Part shown: positions 61,283 through 64,000 of the stretch, one piece after another | How the letters are laid out: the number at the start of each line of letters is the position of its first letter | Numbering within the stretch: position 1 is the first letter of the stretch | Assembly: GCA_910573755.1 (NCBI GenBank) | Contig: CAJTBO010000022.1 | Span: forward strand, 18,462-82,461 | Direction: 5' to 3' | DNA from: Lachnospiraceae bacterium | GTDB taxonomy: Bacteria; Bacillota; Clostridia; Lachnospirales; Lachnospiraceae | DNA length: 64,000 bases | The notes under the pieces: model-generated | The model's input: the letters and a program-made list of their open reading frames with translations, nothing else | Databases searched by the model: none | Told to the model about the DNA's origin: nothing | Position numbers and translations under genes: made by a program

Positions 61283-62666
61283 GGAGAAATGGAATATTGT
61301 GGAGAAACTGCCTCCCATGCTGTCGGGGGAGGAACTGAAAAGGAGACTGGAGATAAAGCCATTTTATGATGGGGAGATTCGTTCCAAAACTAAATCGGAG
61401 AGATTGGTGGCTTTGAATGAAATCTACAACATTTATCTGCCCTCTGTGATGTCGGAGGAAATCTATTCAAAGATATATCTTGCCATGCTGCGGAGCTTGC
61501 AGAAGAAAGAGGGAAAACTGGCCATACAGCAGAGGAATGAGAATGGCAAAAGGATAAGAGATATAGATGGTTCTGGTTATGGCTATCAAGGTATCATAGG
61601 GGGTTCAGATAGCTTTACGATAATCGGCAGTTCGGGAATCGGGAAATCAAGTGCGATAAGCAGAGCTATCAATATTGCGACAGAAAACAGGGTGCTTGAG
61701 ATGGAAGAGCCATTCTGTAAGATTATCCCTGCAGTTGTGGTTCAATGTCCTTTTGACTGTTCAGTAAAGAGTTTATTGCTACAGATTTTACGGCAGATTG
61801 ATATGGAGCTGGATACTCACTATTATGATATGGCGGTGAGGGCAAGGGCTACCACAGATATGCTGATTGGCAGTGTCAGTCAGATAGCTTTGAATCATAT
61901 AGGACTGCTTGTGGTGGATGAAATCCAGAATATTGTAAACCACAGGCAGGGGAAAAGTCTTGTGGGGATGTTGACACAGCTTATCAATAACAGCGGTATC
62001 TCTATCTGCATGGTTGGAACACCAGAAGCGGAAGTATTCTTTGAGAGTGTTGATTACCTGGCAAGGAGAGCATTAGGGCTTCGGTATGGAAACTGTGAAT
62101 ATAATGCCTATTTCAGGGAGTTTTGCGAAAGCTTGTTTCAGTATCAGTATATAAAGCAGGAGACTGTTATATCGGATAGTATCATCCAATGGTTGTATGA
62201 ACATTCGGCAGGAGTGCTTGCGGTTGTGGTGAGCCTGATCCATGATGCACAGGAGATCAGCATTTTAAATGACAGGGAGATATTGGATATTGTTTCCCTG
62301 AATGAAGCATATGAGCAGAGGATGAACATGCTGCACAGCCATATCAGACCATCTGTGGTAATAAAAAAGGATGCCGTTAAAAGGAAAAAGGGGAATAGTA
62401 CATTAGAGGCAGTCGGCAATTCTGGTCAGGAAGAAAGGCAGGAGACTGGTATACTGCCACAGGAAGCAGATTCTAATAGAGATGGCAGAGCCACAGGCAG
62501 TATTGACAAGGCAGAGGATAATGTAGAGCCAGTTACCTATTCAGTGGATAAAGGTGATAGTTCTGAATGGAGCTTCATGGAACTTGCAGAGCTGGCGAAA
62601 AAGAATCGTTGTGATATGTTATCGCTGTTAAAAGGGAAAATCAGCATCACAGAGATTGCGGTCTGA
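61275..62666 (+). CDS. tnsC: TnsC/TniB-like AAA+ transposition regulator
   Basis: A 463-residue AAA+ ATPase. Walker A GSSGIGKS (118-125, Lys124), Walker B LLVVDEIQN (Asp215, Glu216), sensor region ISICMVGTPEAEVFF. The C-terminal 100 residues are low-complexity and end in a helical segment (WSFMELAELAKKNRCDMLSLLKGK). TnsC passes the target signal from the TniQ/TnsD protein to the TnsAB transposase. It overlaps tnsB by 8 bases and precedes tnsD by 13 bases. Confidence 0.9.
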   Translation: MLKEKWNIVEKLPPMLSGEELKRRLEIKPFYDGEIRSKTKSERLVALNEIYNIYLPSVMSEEIYSKIYLAMLRSLQKKEGKLAIQQRNENGKRIRDIDGSGYGYQGIIGGSDSFTIIGSSGIGKSSAISRAINIATENRVLEMEEPFCKIIPAVVVQCPFDCSVKSLLLQILRQIDMELDTHYYDMAVRARATTDMLIGSVSQIALNHIGLLVVDEIQNIVNHRQGKSLVGMLTQLINNSGISICMVGTPEAEVFFESVDYLARRALGLRYGNCEYNAYFREFCESLFQYQYIKQETVISDSIIQWLYEHSAGVLAVVVSLIHDAQEISILNDREILDIVSLNEAYEQRMNMLHSHIRPSVVIKKDAVKRKKGNSTLEAVGNSGQEERQETGILPQEADSNRDGRATGSIDKAEDNVEPVTYSVDKGDSSEWSFMELAELAKKNRCDMLSLLKGKISITEIAV

Positions 62667-62679
62667 AAGGGGTGGCATC

Positions 62680-63957
62680 ATGGAGATTGGATATTTTCCA
62701 CAGATTTATCCAGATGAACTTATTTATAGTGTTTTGGCGAGGTTTTATGTGCATAGCGGTTATCCAGCATATACATTTTGCGCCGAGGATATTTTTCTAA
62801 ATAAAAGGGTAAGACCAGATATGGAGTTCCTGAATGTAATGAAACCAGAAAGACTAGAATCCCTATGTAAGAAAATGTCTATGGCTGAACTGATTGAAAA
62901 ACATACCATGTTTCCTTATTATGCGAGATTCCTGCCCCATGTGAGAAGAAACAGGGCATTTGAAGCACTGTGCAGTATGGGAGGAGATTACAACAATCTG
63001 CTTGCAATTCCAAAACAGAAGAATGGAGAACACAGGTATTTGAGATATTGCCCTTTATGTGTGAAAGAAGATAGAACCTTTTATGGAGAATCCTACTGGC
63101 ACAGAAGCCATCAATTAACAGGGGTGGGGATATGTCCTGTGCATGGCTGTAAATTATCGAATAGTTCTGTAATGCTCAGCGGAAAAGCAAGTCCTAATCT
63201 GGTTACGGCAGAACAGGAAATAAAAGAGATGGATATTATCTTTGGGAATGAAATTGAGAAGCAACTTGCAGGATATGTGAGGGTAGTTTTCCAGTCAGCT
63301 ATGGATATGAAGAATCCTATTGCTGTCGGTCAGTTCCTACATTCTGAAATGTCAGGCACAGAATATCTGTCAGTCAGGGGAGAGCAGAGGAATATTCAAA
63401 AGTTTTATGATGATTTTATGGTATTTTATAAGGAGTTGCCTGAACAGGGATTGACGGAACTGTGGCAGATACAAAAAGTATTTAACAATTACAGGCTTAA
63501 TTGCTTTGAGGTGTGCCAGATCGCAATGTTCCTGAATGTGCCGATAGAAAAATTATGCAGTATGGAACTGCCTGACAGAACACAGGAACAGCTATTTGAT
63601 GATAAGGTAAAAGAGCTTCATAAACAGGGATTGAGATATCCCGAAATAGCAAAAAGATTAAATGCATCTTATAATGTGGTGAAGTCTGTCGGTGGTGGGA
63701 GATATGGCAAATACAGCTATGAAAAAGAAACACATCAGAAATGCGGGGCAAAGCCTAAAAACTGGAAACAGATAGACAGGGAATCACTGCCATTGGTAAA
63801 AGGTGCAGTCAGAAAGCTATGGGGTAGTGGAGGTGAAAGACCGCACAAGGTAACAGAATTTGCAGTCAGCAAATTATTAGGCCACTTATCAATGATTTTT
63901 AACGCAAAATGGCAAAATTTCTGCATAAGAAAAATACTTATGCCAGCGCTGGTATAA
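62680..63957 (+). CDS. tnsD: TnsD/TniQ target-selection protein, possibly frameshifted at the 3' end
   Basis: A 425-residue protein. TniQ domain at the N terminus (MEIGYFPQIYPDELIYSVLARFYVHSGYP), zinc-binding Cys124, Cys127 (YCPLC), Cys152 and His155 (CPVH), then TnsD-like helical DNA-binding repeats (CFEVCQIAMFLNV, LRYPEIAKRLNASYNVVKSV, PKNWKQIDRESLPLVKGAV). ATG 62680 follows GGGGTGGCATC. TnsD proteins of known Tn7-like elements are often longer. The frame stops at 63955, while the +1 frame is open from 63929 to the window edge and continues plausibly (KYLCQRWYKHKISYSK). It probably recognises the fixed chromosomal site. Confidence 0.85.
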   Translation: MEIGYFPQIYPDELIYSVLARFYVHSGYPAYTFCAEDIFLNKRVRPDMEFLNVMKPERLESLCKKMSMAELIEKHTMFPYYARFLPHVRRNRAFEALCSMGGDYNNLLAIPKQKNGEHRYLRYCPLCVKEDRTFYGESYWHRSHQLTGVGICPVHGCKLSNSSVMLSGKASPNLVTAEQEIKEMDIIFGNEIEKQLAGYVRVVFQSAMDMKNPIAVGQFLHSEMSGTEYLSVRGEQRNIQKFYDDFMVFYKELPEQGLTELWQIQKVFNNYRLNCFEVCQIAMFLNVPIEKLCSMELPDRTQEQLFDDKVKELHKQGLRYPEIAKRLNASYNVVKSVGGGRYGKYSYEKETHQKCGAKPKNWKQIDRESLPLVKGAVRKLWGSGGERPHKVTEFAVSKLLGHLSMIFNAKWQNFCIRKILMPALV

Positions 63958-64000
63958 GCACAAGATTTCTTACAGCAAGTCCTGCGGCTATGATTTCTTT

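Larger units (their letters stand above)
58523..64000 (+). mobile_element. Tn7-like transposon, left-hand part (TnsABCD core)
   Basis: The four genes tnsA, tnsB, tnsC and tnsD/tniQ are in the canonical order on one strand with tight coupling. The end is proposed at TGTGAGGG (58523), because Tn7-like ends begin TGT and a related 22-23-bp repeat recurs at 58747-58791. This point is 33 bases beyond the guaA stop codon remade in attR, similar to the distance between glmS and Tn7. The other end and cargo are not in the window. Gene content is certain; the exact boundary is not. Confidence 0.8.

Overview
The window looks like a chromosome segment of an anaerobic, spore-forming Clostridia bacterium, most likely Lachnospiraceae. 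The reasons are a spoIIID gene, four solute-binding proteins or carbohydrate transport sets of the kind typical of that family, AGGAGG-type ribosome sites throughout, and an integrated Tn1549/CTn-like conjugative element. No rRNA, tRNA or CRISPR array was seen.

Bases 1-24,500 are host metabolism. A two-component regulator (1-3005, minus strand) is divergent from a ribose/galactose-type sugar ABC operon (3327-8198), whose binding-protein gene has a 1-nt frameshift. Then come spoIIID and a LacI-controlled operon (9179-15788): binding protein, two permeases, an enolase-superfamily dehydratase and an RraA-like aldolase, fitting sugar-acid uptake and breakdown. After an ORF-less group II intron remnant (about 15,889-16,132) lies a second carbohydrate operon (16313-23572): binding protein, two permeases, two class II aldolases around an ADP-dependent phosphofructokinase/glucokinase-like kinase, and an RpiR regulator. 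A small membrane protein and guaA (GMP synthase) follow.

Bases 26,424-58,496 are an integrative conjugative element in the 3' end of guaA. It is bounded by an 18-bp direct repeat (26424-26441 and 58479-58496) and carries paired ATTGCATT arm-type repeats at both ends. It encodes a tyrosine integrase, DUF3173 protein, sigma-like and HTH regulators, MobC and relaxase, a tetracycline ribosomal-protection gene with its attenuator leader, TopB, a 1585-residue ArdC/YodL-type protein, a type IV secretion set (VirD4, VirB4, VirB6/TrbL, PrgI, NlpC/P60, CD1107), a Mom-like DNA-modification protein and a replication-initiator-like protein. Four AT-rich cargo genes of unknown role (three membrane anchored, one FRG-domain) sit singly between backbone genes. 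A 108-bp sequence next to mobC recurs inverted after topB, so an 11-kb central block is flanked by inverted repeats.

Bases about 58,523-64,000 hold one end and the core genes tnsA, tnsB, tnsC and tnsD/tniQ of a Tn7-like transposon. Its apparent end is 33 bp beyond the guaA stop codon recreated in attR. This suggests that the transposon uses the 3' end of guaA as its attachment site, the same spot later used by the conjugative element. The far end and cargo of this transposon are outside the window.
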